DNA of 64,000 bases from Torreya grandis (Eukaryota > Streptophyta > Pinopsida > Cupressales > Taxaceae): assembly GCA_037957365.1 (NCBI GenBank), contig JARHVA010003166.1, positions 372,001 through 436,000 of the forward strand, read 5' to 3'. Below are positions 12,901 to 24,385 of this stretch, in pieces (within the stretch, counting starts at the first letter, position 1; the number at the start of each line of letters is the position of its first letter). The notes under the pieces were generated by a model. It saw only the letters and a list, made by a program, of their open reading frames with translations. It ran no database searches and was not told the origin of the DNA. The position numbers were made by a program, and so were the translations under genes.

Positions 12901-13816
12901 CTTAGGTGGGGGAAAAGTAGTGTTGTAGGGAAGATTCAAAGGACATCAACTGCAAGTCACTCAATTGTAGTAGGAGCTGCTAGATGAACAAAATAATACT
13001 GTAGCTTTTCAAGCCCAATTCCAAGTGGAGCAGCTCATAGGCCAAGAGGTGTTAGAGTGATAAAATTGGTAAAGGAGCTCTATGAATCAATGTGGAAAAT
13101 AATCTCCTCAGAGATCATTCAGCTCATGCCATCTCTCACCTTCCTGCTCAACGCACAACAATTGTGTGAGAAGGTTAAAGATTCAATGAAGAACACTCTG
13201 CCTATAGTCTCCAACCAAGTCATAGATTCCCAAACCTTGTTGCAAAAGCTCTATGATGCAATAGATGCTACATTCACAGCCACAAGAATCACTGACAGAA
13301 TGATCACCATGAATCAAGTCAATGAGGTGCTCAATTGTAATGCCATAGCCAATAGTTGTAAAGAGCTTCTCAAAGTCATGAAAGAAGGCATCGGTGAGAT
13401 GTGGTAGCATATTGAAGATCTAGTAAAACTAGGCCATCCTTCTCCATTTTTGGATGACAACATGGTGCTAATGGTTGATCAAATTGAACCATTGCTCCTG
13501 GCCAAATAAAAGGATCAAACAGTTTTCCAGGACCTGTAGAATGATTCCACAGTATCGAAAGTCAAAGCTATTCTAGTTCTTGTTTCCCAGCTAAAATTCA
13601 AACTAAAAGCTATAGTTCAGATTCTGATAAATTTTTCACATAAGGATATCATCAACCTTGATCTATCTTTCATTGAATTGTAGAACAAGCAAGGGTTATC
13701 TGACCATGAATGGTCCATCTACTAGACATCACTTTTAAAGCTGTAAAATTTTGAAATTTTGACAGAGTGAGAGTTGGGTTTCTTTTTTAGCAGGCTCAAA
13801 AGTCTTAGGGGTCACT
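9994..13816 (+). pseudogene. J ORF2, about 1,270 codons, unrecognised
   Basis: One frame opened by ATG 9994 (MARTSSSQQGDRTLGSLDRL) reads coherently almost to the 3' LTR, with two excursions into the next frame (about 10.88-11.44 and 12.9-13.05 kb) and some twenty stops, mostly TAG or TAA at likely CAG/CAA codons. Visible parts: an N-terminal mixed helical domain with Trp/Phe-rich segments (LYDFWELFVTPILCFL), a basic patch PRKRKRVQFHF followed by an acidic run, a Pro-rich linker near 12110-12250, and a C-terminal third (12.6-13.7 kb) rich in Leu, Lys, Glu and Gln that looks coiled-coil. No RT, RNase H, integrase or protease motif is seen. The basic patch could be a nuclear localisation signal. 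It resembles accessory frames of large plant LTR elements only in general form. Confidence 0.55.
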
Positions 13817-13822
13817 AGTAAC

Positions 13823-16204
13823 TGTAGAGTAAATTTTTTACTCTACGTTGCATTCAAATTTTTAGTCACGCATTGCAGTTTTGGTTTCCACATACCTTGG
13901 TCATGGTGGCAAAGTTTTGGAGTAGAGTGCGGGTTTGTTTCTTTCATTTCTTTTTTTTCTAAGTATCAAAGTGCAGTAAAAGCTGCCAAGTGGCATAGTC
14001 TAAGCATAGGTTCTCTTTCCCCCTTTTTTGATTACTTCATTTCATTTTTGCCTAAGTGTTGAATTCGAGTGGAAGCCGCCAAGTGTCACTTTTTGAAACA
14101 TGGAGCCAGCTAAGTGGCATCGTCTGAGACACTTTTCATAATTTTTAGGAGGGTTGTGAAACATGCCACGTATCTAATAAAAACTAAGTATAATGTACCA
14201 CGTGTCGGCATCCACATCTCATATCGGCACTCGCATTTCATCTATTTTTTAGTAAAGGGGTTTCAATAAGCTAAATAGCAGGATCAGGTGGAAGGTGCCA
14301 ATTGGTAGTTGTTAAAGGCCCTGGACTAATTTTTTAAAGGGAAGTGAAAGTCACCATGTGTTAGCATCTGAGGGATAGTCAGTTCAATGCTTGGGTTCAA
14401 TACCTTGGTTTAACATTTTTGGTTCAATACCTCGATTAACATGTAAATGGCACACAATGTTGAACCATTAAACCATTGAACCATTTTGGTTCATCAGGCA
14501 GTTCAAGAGAGTGTCCCAAAGACCTAAGGGGTCAAGTACCTTTTCAAAAGGCAAAAAAGTGTCATTTCATTTTTTTCTAAGTGCTGAAGACGGAGAGCAC
14601 CAAGTGTCACTTTTCGAGCACCTTTCTACTCCATTCCCAAAAGAAGTGGAAGATGCCACATACCCCTAGTAAGAGAGGAGGAGGATGCCATGTATCTTCT
14701 CAAGAATAGCGGAGGCTGCCAAGTGTCAACTTTTGAGAGATCATCTTCAAGATTCATTGCCAAATAAATATTGTGGTGGGTCTCAGGGTTTATTTCAAAG
14801 GTCTGTGGAAGTGCCAAGTGTTACCAAGTGAAGATGACCATGTACATCCATCCTTTTTTGTAGTTGCTCGAGCAAGGAATGCAGTGAGTTTATTTTGTTA
14901 AAATTGCTAAGTATCAAAGAAGCAAATTGTGATAGGTGTTGAAGGCAGAGCATTCCCAAGCAAGATATAGGGAAAGTAGAAAATGCTGCATGTCTTCAAT
15001 AAATCAGGTGGAAAGTGCCAAGTGTCATTCTCTAGTGCTTTCTAAGCAATAAGGAGAATTTCAAGAAATTGACTAAGTGCCCTCTCCCATTTCAACAGAA
15101 TAGAGTGTTTCATGTATGTATTACAACAAAGCAAGATGGAGGGAAACTCAGTGAGAGTTGTTTTTGGTAGATGAACACTTCATCGAGTAGATTTTTGGAT
15201 CTTGCAAACATTAAAAGGGCTATCTATTTGTCCCATGCAAGCGAAGGTAGAATGGATAATTGCGTGGCTAAGTAGGTGATGGAATGAGGAAATTCAAGCA
15301 TAGAAGGAGGTACTAGATATGAATTGACATGATGCAGTCAGAGTAGCCACCCCACTCTAACATGGCCCTTCTTGATAAGACCAAGATACATCCAAGGCAT
15401 TGAAGGTGCCATCTATTTGTCCCTGTGAGTTAAGGATGGAGTAGAATTGCGCAGGAAATGTGATGATGGAAGGAGACATCTGAGGCTATAAAAGAAGAGG
15501 ATACGTATCAGAAGAGAAGGAGACTTTTGAAAATTTTAGACTTTCTAGAGTTTGTGACTAAGAAATATCATTTGCTTTTATCTCATTTTCTTGAGTTGTA
15601 AGGTTGATGTAACTATGCATGTTTTTGTGCCTTTTATGTGACTAAATGAATTAAGAAGATTGAACTCTATGCCTTTGTTGATATTATATGTGTCATTTAC
15701 AAAAGTAGTCTATACTGTAGAGTTATGATTAGGGATGCCATTTGCTTTTGTCTCGTTTCTTGAGTCAGAAGTTCTACATAACTGTACATGTTTCTGCGCC
15801 TCTTATGTGATTTGAAGATTCTTAAGAAGATTGAACCATATGCCTTTGTTGACATTTCCTGTATCTCAATAGAAAAAGTCTCTGTTATGAGCCTCTATTT
15901 CTATTGTTTCAATCTTTTACATTGATCATGCACTTGTTTGCTCTTAAATGTGAATGAATCTTACATATAGTCTCACTGTGCTTAAGATTAGGATAAAATT
16001 ACACTCAGGTGCATCACCATAGCTAGGTTTCATTTCCTACATTTGCATTTCTATTTAATTTCCTATCTTTTTCCCCCCACACTTGATACAAAAGAAGAGA
16101 CCAACTTCTCTAAAATATGGAGGTCATTTCAAGCTGCAATATCCCATAGCTTGAAAGTTCACATTGTTGTTGATTAGAATCAAGCATAATTTTAAGCATC
16201 AACA
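13823..16204 (+). repeat. J 3' LTR
   Basis: Begins TGTAGAGTAAA with the canonical TG intact and ends ATCAACA. The same TATA box as in the 5' copy lies at 15487-15494. The preceding sequence AAAAGTCTTAGGGG is only weakly purine-rich, so the polypurine tract is unclear. No gene is seen within it. Confidence 0.88.
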
Positions 16205-16209
16205 ACCTC

Positions 16210-17720
16210 AATGGTAGGAAGTAAGATAAATTACTCCCAACTTCTCCCACATATACTCAAATGTGTCTTTTGGTAGTGCCTTTGTGAAAATATCTGTAAT
16301 CTACTCTATAGTACTGATATATTCTATCTTAACCTATTGACCATCAACCTTCTCTCTCAAAAAGTGATATATTATGGGAATATGTTTTATTCTTAAATGC
16401 ATCACTAGATTCTTAAGAATATTAATAGCACTTGTTTTGTCACAAAAAATATAAATATGTTTATCATATTTTACCTTGATATCTTCTAAAGTTTACTTCA
16501 TCCAAAGAACTTGAGTACAACACAATACCACAGTAATATATTCTACTCCAGTTGTAGAAAGTGATACTAAAGTTTACTTTTTTATTAGCCATGATACTAA
16601 GCTATCACCAAGGAAGAAATCTCCTCCACTTATACTCTTTGTATTATCCAAGCAACCTACCCAATCTGAATCTATATAAGCAACTAAAGTGAATTCTCTA
16701 CCTGTGGGATACCACAATATATAATCTAATGTCCCCTTGATATATATGAATATTTTATTCACCAATTAAACATGAATATTTGTTGGAGGTGATTGATATC
16801 TTGAAACTATACCTACTACATACATGATGTCTAGCCTCAATGTTGTCAAATATAAAAGACTACCAATCGTAGATCTATACAAAGATTGATTTGTAATAGG
16901 TGAATATTCATCCTTGCTCACCTTATTTCCTATACACATTTGTGTACAAATTGGTGCACAATCCTCAAAACCAAATTTTTTCAACATTTTCTTGGCATAT
17001 TTACTTTGAGATATGAAAATTCCTTTATCTGATTGAAATATTTATAATCCTAATAAAAATGGCAATTCTCCAAGCATAGACATCTTGAGTTCTTGCATAT
17101 TATCAAATAATTATTTTGTCATATTTTTAATATTTTCTCAAAAAATTGATGTCATCAACATATACCACAATAATAAATTGATGCTTACCTTTTATTTTGA
17201 TGTAGAGATTACTATCAATAAATCCTCTCTTGAAACCTTGATCCTATAGGTACTTATCAAGTCTTGCATGTCAAGCTCTGGGAGATTATTGCAATCCATA
17301 CAATGATTTCTTCAATCTACATACATGGCTACTAATATTTGAGAGAATAAATCCCTTATGTTTCTCAATGTAGACCTCTTCTTCTAGATTCCCATTTAGG
17401 AAGGTAGATTTGACATCCATGTGAAACACTTTGAAATTTTTAAACACTGCATATGCAAGAAACATTCTAATAGCCTCTAGTCTTACCACTAGTGTAAAAG
17501 TTTCTTCAAAATCTATTCTCTCAATCTGAGCATATCCTTTACATACTAATCTTTCTTTATTCCTAGTAAATTCTCCATTTTCATTCAACTTATTTCTATA
17601 AACCCATTTTGTTCCTATCACATTGTGATCTTTTAGTCTAGGCACTAATTCCTAAATATCATTCTTTTCTATCTAATTTAATTCTTCATACATAGCCTTA
17701 ACCTAATGCTTATCATGTCT
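16210..17720 (-). pseudogene. H reverse transcriptase and RNase H
   Basis: The minus-strand reading carries copia RT hallmarks in order: GTKWVYRNKLNENGE, KGYAQIERIDFEETF, FHMDVKSTFLNGNLEEEVYI and the catalytic YVDD (codons at 17151-17162, intact). It is followed by SLYRSTIGSLLYL and the RNase H core YIDSDWVGCLDNTKS with DSLVSWL. Copying element RNA into DNA is the known family role. Several stops and frameshifts separate these pieces (for example near 16990-17285), so no full product can be made. It continues upstream into integrase and downstream into the 3' untranslated region cut by J. The homologous part of copia I is at 50184-51810. Confidence 0.9.
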
Positions 17721-18740
17721 AGCTTCTAAAAAAGTTCAAGGCCAAATTTTGGATAATAAAAAGAAAATAACTTGATCAGATTCACTTACCATCATTCTTC
17801 TTATGTGAATTCCTTCATTTATGTCCCTAATGATGTCACTTTCATTATGATTTATCTAAACATATTTAGATGGATTTTTTGTATAATTTTTCTCCTTCTT
17901 CTCATATTCATCTAATTCTTCAAAATCATCCTCTTCAATGATTTTAAGAATGTCTACTGGATCACTAATTCTTTGTGTTCCATCTTCTTCTATCCTAGCA
18001 CTTGCACTTTCAATAATTTTGTTGGTTATTTTGTTATAACATTTATATGTTTTAATTTTACAATAATAACCAATAAATATACCTTCATATTCTTTAGATT
18101 CAAACTTTCCAAGTTTTTCATCAATTTTTTTTATGAAGCATCTGCTACCAAAAAATCTAAAATAATCAACCATTGCTTGTTTATCTTTCCATGGCTCATA
18201 AGGAGTCTTGTCAATATTGAGTCTAAATAATGCTCTATTTTGAATATGCACTCCTATAGCACCTAATTCTCTCTAATATTTATTTGGTATCTTGGATTCA
18301 TTTAGCATTTTACTTTCCATCTCCTAAACTAATATGTTTCTCTGTTCAACCACTCCATTTTGTTGTGGAGTTCTAGCTACTGAATAATGTCTCTTTATTC
18401 CATGGTCTTCAAAAAACTCAATAAACTAATTTGACATGAATTCCCCTCCTTGATATGATCTCAGACACTTAATCTTAAAATTGGTTTCATTCTCAACTAA
18501 TGCTTTGAATGCTTTAAAATGTCTAAAAGCTTTTAATTTTTTCTTTAAAAATATTACCCAAGTCATACGTGAAAAATCATCAATAAGCAACATGAAATAT
18601 TTCTCACCTTGGTTACTTTGAGTTATCATATGTCCACATAGATCAGTGTGAACAAGCTCTAACATCTGAGTGGTTGATTACTCTATTATTTTGAACTACC
18701 TTCTGGCCTATTTCCCATGCTGACAAGATTTGCAAAGTAT
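17721..18740 (-). pseudogene. H integrase (core and C-terminal part)
   Basis: The core reads LELVHTDLCGHM (first catalytic Asp), then KIKCLRSYQGGEF, where the second catalytic Asp of the usual SDQGGEF is Tyr, then ARTPQQNGVVEQRN with the catalytic Glu. The C-terminal part contains RCFIKKIDEKLGKFESK and GIFIGYYCKIKTYKCYN, matching the copia region after the core. An acidic linker (near 17890-17960) leads to RT. Stops between segments, plus the Asp loss, make it inactive. Confidence 0.88.
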
Positions 18741-18998
18741 GTCATATCGCTTTATAATCTTTGGAAGATTTTTGACTAATTTATTTTTATTAATGTTGAA
18801 AATATTTTCAAAATTTATGGGTCCTATTATATTTTACCATATCTAACTTTATTCAATCTGACTCAAACAACATCTTTGACCTTTGATGTTTGATAGCATT
18901 TATAAATTATTGCCTATTCTCTGAGCATTTGCAATCAACACATCTAAATATTTTATCCTAATTTCAAAACCTTCTACATAAAATTTTAGTGTGTTCCC

Positions 18999-19253
18999 CT
19001 AATCACACATTTGACTTACACTCAAAAGATTATGCTTAAGACCTTCTACATATAGAACATTTTCAGTTTTAGTTCTACAATTATCCAAAATTAGTGTACC
19101 TTTTTTAGAAATTTTGGCAGTAGTATTATCTCTGAATTTCACTATGCCACCACTAATCTTTTTCAAGGTTATAAAATTGATTTTGTCTCCTATCATGTTC
19201 CCAAAACATCCACTATCAATGAACCATGGCTTTTCTTCATTTCTTGCATGCAA
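18999..19253 (-). pseudogene. H aspartic protease
   Basis: The frame contains PWFIDSGCFGNMIGDK, with the DSG active-site triad (Asp codon at 19215-19217), then GTLILDNCRTKTENVLYVEG and KHNLLSVSQMCD, the standard copia protease end. In life it would cleave the Gag-Pol precursor within the particle. A zinc knuckle lies upstream at about 19340-19400 (CYKFNNFGHIA), with its second Cys changed to Phe. Confidence 0.88.
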
Positions 19254-19339
19254 ATATGTCTATACCAACATAAAGCCATGAACCTATCTGAACTTTCTTC
19301 TTGATGAATGGAGTCTTAAAACTCTAGTCCTTCTTGAGT

Positions 19340-20560
19340 AACTCTAACACACTTCTATAATACTAGGCTATGTGTCCAAAGTTATTGAACTTGTAACATA
19401 TTATGGCCTCTTCATTAAATCTTGATAGAGGAGCAAAAGAGTTGTGGCTTCTTCTTGACTCCGCATGACTTTCCTTCTCCTTATTTTTGAAATTGTTAGA
19501 CCTTTTTCTACATTCTACTTTATTATGACTATATCCATTACAATAAAAATAGTAACCATAAAAATAAGACCTATTTATGTATCTCTAACCTAATTGCCTT
19601 TTATAGCTCTATTTCCTCCAGCCTTCTTTGTTTGAGATGTCCTCTATATTCTTAACTTCTTCCCTTTTTATTTCCTCTTTTGTAAGAGCTTCAATATATC
19701 TCTTTCCTTTTTCCTTGTCTGTGAAAGTAGTGGCCTCCCTTTTCTCTTTTTAAAATCCAATACCTATCTTATTTGACATTGAAATTTGATTTTCTAATAT
19801 CTTATTCAACATATTAGCGCTATTCTCAAATTTTGAATCGTTGGCTACTCTATCATTGATTGATTTATTTATTTTCTCAAGATCTACTTTTAAAATTTCA
19901 ATAACATATATTTCACATTCGTTACTTATAATTTATAACTATGTCATTATGTCTTTTTCATTAGTCTTGGCTTCTTCAAAGTGTGCTTTTAGATCTTTAA
20001 TTATTTTCTTTGACTCCTTTTCATTTTTCTCGATTTGGAGCTTTAATCTTAAATTATTCTTTTCAAGAGCTTTTAACTCTTCTAAGGCACAAATGAGTTC
20101 TCCTTCCAGAGTTACTTCAGCTTCATCCTATTCTTCTTGTTGATCAACTATTATTTTGCTTTCAGAGGCATCTCATGTATGGCCATAAATAGAATCTCTT
20201 CTTCTTCTGAATCACTGACTCCACTATCTTCGATTGAGCTAGGATCTTTAGAATACAAACTCTTCTTCTTGAATCACTTCTTGAATTTTTCTTTGAAATT
20301 CTTCTTGTATGTAGACTTTTCTTCTTCATTTTCACAATTGACCTTATCTAGGAACTTAGCTACAAAATGTCTAATCTTTTCATAATTAAAATATTTGAAA
20401 GGTAATTTTCCTTGATATTTACCTATGCCCTTTTTTGTCTTGTGAATGAATATAGATCCATTGTCATCTTCATCATCGCTAGAATTATCACTTGATTCTT
20501 GAATCTTAGCCTTATCTTTCTTTGATGTCTTGAAAGTAACTTCTCTTTTTGAGGGTTTCT
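19340..20560 (-). pseudogene. H gag C-terminal: coiled linker and zinc knuckle
   Basis: On the minus strand this is Glu/Lys/Leu-rich with heptad-like repetition, then a single CCHC knuckle. The homologous stretch in copia I (47890-48660) reads LEGDFICALKEL and onward. It presumably links the gag core to the nucleic-acid-binding knuckle. It is broken by stops. Plus-strand open frames here are antisense shadows. Confidence 0.7.
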
Positions 20561-20789
20561 CTTGTTTGGTCTACATCTCATATGTTGTAAGAATACCATG
20601 TATATTATCCATCTTTAGCTTGGCTAAATTCTTTATCTCTTCAATTTATAAAACTTTTGCATCATATCTCAATGGTAGAGATCTCAAAACTTTCTGAACC
20701 ACAATTGATTATTGTAACTTGTCTCCAAGACCTTGAATATAATTAACTATTTGATCAACCCACAAAAGATAATTTTCTATATTTTCTTC

Positions 20790-21170
20790 CTCTTCAAACT
20801 TCAAACTCTCAAACTATCTTTTGAAAGTCTGAAGCTTAGCTTGATAAACCTTTCCATCACATTTGTAAATATTTTCAAGTTTTTCCCAAGTTTCATGAGT
20901 AGATTTACATTGCATAACTTTAACAAATTCTGATTCACATAAACCACATAAAATAGCATTTAAATATTTATCATTATTTTCACTTTCCTTCTTTTCTGCT
21001 AGAGTAGTTACAAGTGTCTGTGGCTCTTCATATTCCTCCACCACTACTTGCCAAATGTCTAATCCAAGGGACGTTAAATAATTCTTCATCCTTATGATCC
21101 AAAAAATATAATTTGTCCCATCAAATAAAGGTGACTTATTTGTATAAAAACCTTCGTGTGATCCACCCAT
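20790..21170 (-). pseudogene. H gag core (copia, UBN2-like)
   Basis: The minus-strand reading contains LFDGTNYIFWIIRMKNYL, a gag N-terminal hallmark, then GLDIWQVVVEEYEEPQ, and STHETWEKLENIYK followed by LQTFKR, typical of copia capsid. It begins just inside the primer site. The family role is capsid formation. Sister copy I has lost nearly all of this region. The frame is open for about 140 codons, one of the better-preserved stretches of H. Confidence 0.88.
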
Positions 21171-21220
21171 CATGCTTTCCCAATCTACCTTCAAGTTGTA
21201 AAACTTTTTCAAAAGGAACC

Positions 21221-21233
21221 TACTCTGATACCA
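21221..21233 (-). other. H primer-binding site (initiator Met tRNA type)
   Basis: Minus-strand TGGTATCAGAGTA matches the usual plant copia site TGGTATCAGAGC apart from the last bases. It lies two bases inside the 5' LTR end. Confidence 0.82.
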
Positions 21234-21235
21234 AT

Positions 21236-21710
21236 TTTTAAGCACAAAATATAATGAGAGAGGGGTGAATTAGTATATTATATATCTTTTACTTAATCTA
21301 ATTTATTTTCTTTAACCACTTAATCACAAATTCAAGATATGTAATAAAACTAAAACAATAATATGTACCACATAAGAAAGAGAGAGACACCATATTTTTA
21401 TATGGAAACCCAAATTGGAAAAAACCACGAAGAACAATCTCAAGTATATGAATGATTACCAACTCAAAATACAAAGTTTGCAATCACCAACTTACAAGAG
21501 AACCAACACAACTATTTGTGAGCACTAACCCATAGGAGCACCAACCCCTCTTGTGTATAAAACACAACTATCTCTCAATGTTGCTTACTCGATAAATGAT
21601 AGAACTCTACAATATCTCATTATTTTCTCTCTTAGAAAAAAAAATACAAATAATTCACTCTCTTTCATATTACAAATGGCTTCTCAAGCCTTTATTTATA
21701 TCTTTTCAAA
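21236..21710 (-). repeat. H 5' LTR, outer part deleted
   Basis: Aligns with 5031-5512 of the 3' LTR, then stops abruptly; the outermost 474 bases (U3 start) are absent. The inverted TATA box TATTTATA survives at 21693-21700. About five GAGCACCAACC-type units remain. Confidence 0.8.
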
Positions 21711-21765
21711 TATTTATCCCTAGTAGATATAAATACAAATGATGTGTCCCTAGTAGATATAAATA
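21711..21765. other. Deletion junction with duplicated 19-nt filler
   Basis: Between the truncated H LTR and resumed K LTR, the 19 bases TCCCTAGTAGATATAAATA occur twice (21717-21735 and 21747-21765). The intact K 5' LTR has them once, at 1337-1355. Sequence equivalent to K 785-1330 and to H 5513-5986 is missing here. Confidence 0.7.
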
Positions 21766-22754
21766 TTTTATCCTCTTGATGATATATAGTAGAGGATAAA
21801 TAGATCAAAACTTGGGGATTTGGAAAGTAGTTGGAGCATTCACTTCTAGCTAGATTACGACTTGACACTATTGGTAAGATCTTGTCTTCTAGTGCATCAT
21901 ACTAAAAATAAAATAATTCAAAGGCTTCTGAGTAAATCATCAAATATATTTCTCATAATGACCTAGTTCGATTAGACCAAAATCCTGGTGAACCATCACT
22001 TTAAATTAGATGGTTCATTAATTATCATGAAAAACGTGCTTCTCCCCTTCTCTCTCTCTCTTCTTCTCCATTCTCCTATATTAACCCTTTCTTTCCATTT
22101 TGTAAAGGGACCTCAGATTTTAGACTTTCTTTTTTTATATTTTTGAGAGATGGGACATTCCTTAAGATACTACAAAGTATAATAAGTTTGATTAGGATCA
22201 ACCCTATCAAGTATTTATAATAAATACCTCTTAATGGAATAAGACTTTTTTTACCTATCTTTTTCTTTGAATTTGTGTTTGGAGAGTTGTGCATTATGGC
22301 ATTATGTGTACGAGAATCTTCCTCACCCATAATCCTTTCTGACTTTGTTTAGAGGTTTTCAATGTTGTTTGTAGGTCTAGATTAGTGTCTTATTGTAAAC
22401 CTCTTCTATGAAATAATTACATAAATTAGCTTGATATTAAGGTTGTGTGAGCTACTACTATCCTTTGTTGATCTAGTATGGGTTTGAGCTTGTGGAAGTT
22501 TCCCCTATAATTTCGGTACATCTCTTGGTTAACTTTATTAGGATCCCTTACTCTTTTTTGAACCCTTTTCCCATGAAGCATTAAGTTTAGTTTTAGTCAT
22601 AGGTGAGAATAAAATAGGAATCTAACCTACTCCAGAGGTTTAGTCCCAACATAGGTGACCCATAGCCTAGGGTTGTTCTCATGTTTGACTAGGGTTCGAG
22701 TGAGGAAAGTTGAATAACCTCCCTGCTTAGCTCATGGTATAATTTTGGTCAATA
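21739..22754 (+). repeat. K 3' LTR, right part
   Basis: Matches 1331-2344 throughout, including the tract ending AACCTCC..CTTAG. The terminal GGTCAATA corresponds to GGTAACA of the 5' LTR. Immediately after it, gypsy RNase H coding of E begins. No gene is seen here. Confidence 0.7.
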
Positions 22755-24385
22755 ATAGTATCAATAATATGGTTTATTATGAAACACTTATTTTAGGACA
22801 TTGATAAGTGGTGCAATAGAATATATCTCATCTCAAGGTTTATGGTGATTCTTAATTAATCATCAATAAAGTTATAAACCACTTTTAGACCAAAGATTAC
22901 AAGATGGTTCCATATAAGGTCATGGTCAACACTCTCAAGCAATAGATTGCTAATATTTAGTTTAAGCATATACCAAGGGAAAGTAATAGAACTATATATT
23001 ATATGGATACCATTGGATATTTGATTCAAAAAATGGAAATAGCTAAAGAGTATCAATTCCTTATCAATAATTTTCTAACACCAACTCATGAACCTTCAAC
23101 TATCATGATGATTTGTGATATTGTTGGTCCTAGATCTATCTATTACTTAGACATTTATAGCTACCTCCATGACCAGATTATACCACCCAACCTATTATAA
23201 AATAAATCCAAAGCCTTGATCCACCAAACCACTTGTTATACCTTACTTGGATCAACCCTTTACTATTGTAATTTTGATGGAACTTTGCTACATTATTTAA
23301 CTTTGAAAAAAATATATACTAATGTTATGTGAAGTTCAAAAAGGAGTATGTGGAGCCTATACCAGTATGGAATTATTATTCAAAATTCTCTTGTGTACTA
23401 GTTATTAATAGCCCATGATGGATGTAGATGCAGTCACATATGTGAAGAAGTGTGACAAGTGTCAACAACATGCCAATATGATTCATGTTGCAACCAAGAT
23501 TCTAAAATCAATGTTGACTTCATGGAAATTTGATACATGGGGCCTCAAACTCATTGGGAAAATCAATCCCACCTCATTTGATATCCATATACATATCCTT
23601 ACCACCATTGAATATTTCACTAAATGGGTTGAGCTATACCCCTCACTTATGTGACTAGAAAGAAAATTTCCAAGTTAATTTTCAATCATCTCATTTGTCA
23701 CTATGGTATCCCTTCAAAAATTATATCTAATAATGGAGGCTCATTGAAAAACAAGGATGCCAAAAATCTATGTGTCGAATACAACATCATACAACACTTT
23801 TCTATGGCATATTACCCTTAAGGTAAAGACCAAGATAAATCATCAAACAAAACTATTGTCAATATTCTCAAAATGATTGTCAATTATGTTGGTCATGATT
23901 GGTACCTTCAGATATTCCTTGCCTTTTTGGAATACTATACCAATCACCATAAACCCATAGGAGCCACTCCATATTCACTTGTTTATGGTACTGAGGCCAT
24001 TCTTCCCATTGAGTTCAAATTTCCTTCTTTATGCATCTCTTTCAAGCATGTCTTGGATGACAATGACTATCAAGTAACTTTCTTGCAAGAGCTAGAGTTT
24101 ATGATAAATGCATGGATGCGGTGAACAATATCCAAGCCTATCAAAACCAACTTTGAGGCCACTATAATTAGCACATGAAACATAGAGAATTTGAAATTGG
24201 TGATCTTATCCTTAAAGAGAACCAAAAGAATACCATGGTTGAAAAGAATCATAAAGGTAAGTTCAAACCCAACTAGGTTAGTCCTTTCATCATTATGACA
24301 AACTATGGAATAGGATCATATAGGCTTGCCACACCAAAAAAAATGATATGATGAACACTATCCACCATAAGTGGTATTATGCTTG
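22755..24385 (+). pseudogene. E: Ty3/gypsy RNase H and integrase
   Basis: Reading across frameshifts gives RNase H (YETLILG, YGDS, LIINKV, PYKVMVNTLKQ, FKHIPRESNRTIYYMDTIG), then the integrase zinc finger (YVKKCDKCQQHA at about 23440), the core (WGLKLIGKIN, EYFTKWVELYP, HYGIPSKIISNNGGSLKN with Asp changed to Asn, and QHFSMAYYP), and a C-terminal region (HHKPIGATPYSLVYGTEAIL; end marked by a HKWYYA-like sequence near 24380). Family knowledge: integrase joins the cDNA copy to the host chromosome. The 5' two-thirds of E lie beyond K, off-window. Stops are frequent, and the second catalytic Asp appears lost. Confidence 0.9.

Larger units (their letters stand above)
6248..16204 (+). mobile_element. 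Element J: long-LTR retrotransposon with two unrecognised ORFs and no pol
   Basis: Two long direct repeats bound a 5.2-kb interior, and ACCTC flanks the whole on both sides (6243-6247 and 16205-16209), a perfect 5-bp target duplication. Outside it, the H sequence joins smoothly: TTGAACCTC on the left continues as ACCTCAATGGTAGG on the right, matching the uninterrupted copia I at about 51800. The interior has a primer-site-like motif and two plus-strand reading frames, but no RT, RNase H, integrase or protease motif. J is therefore non-autonomous for reverse transcription and integration. It is the youngest layer of the left stack. Confidence 0.88.
5031..21710 (-). mobile_element. Element H: Ty1/copia retrotransposon, minus strand
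   Basis: H carries, in minus-strand order, a primer site, gag, protease, integrase, RT, RNase H, a polypurine tract and a 3' LTR: the copia order with integrase before RT. It sits in K's 3' LTR. Element J interrupts its 3' untranslated region. Without J the interior is about 5.3 kb, against 4.2 kb in sister copy I, because H keeps gag. The 5' LTR has lost its outer part along with host flank, so the right TSD is gone. All frames carry stops, but the RT YVDD and protease DSG remain. Confidence 0.88.
1..22754 (+). mobile_element. Element K: non-autonomous LTR retrotransposon, 5' end off-window, carrying H and J
   Basis: K is defined by two same-orientation copies of a long repeat. The first fills the window start up to 2344. 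The second begins near 4140, is split by copia element H, and resumes near 21739. Between them lies a 1.8-kb interior with a decayed reading frame and no RT, RNase H or integrase. The second copy stops at 22754, directly against gypsy RNase H coding of element E, so K sits inside E. The left flank is outside the window, so the target-site duplication cannot be checked. I infer a non-autonomous element with LTRs of about 2.4 kb. Confidence 0.7.
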
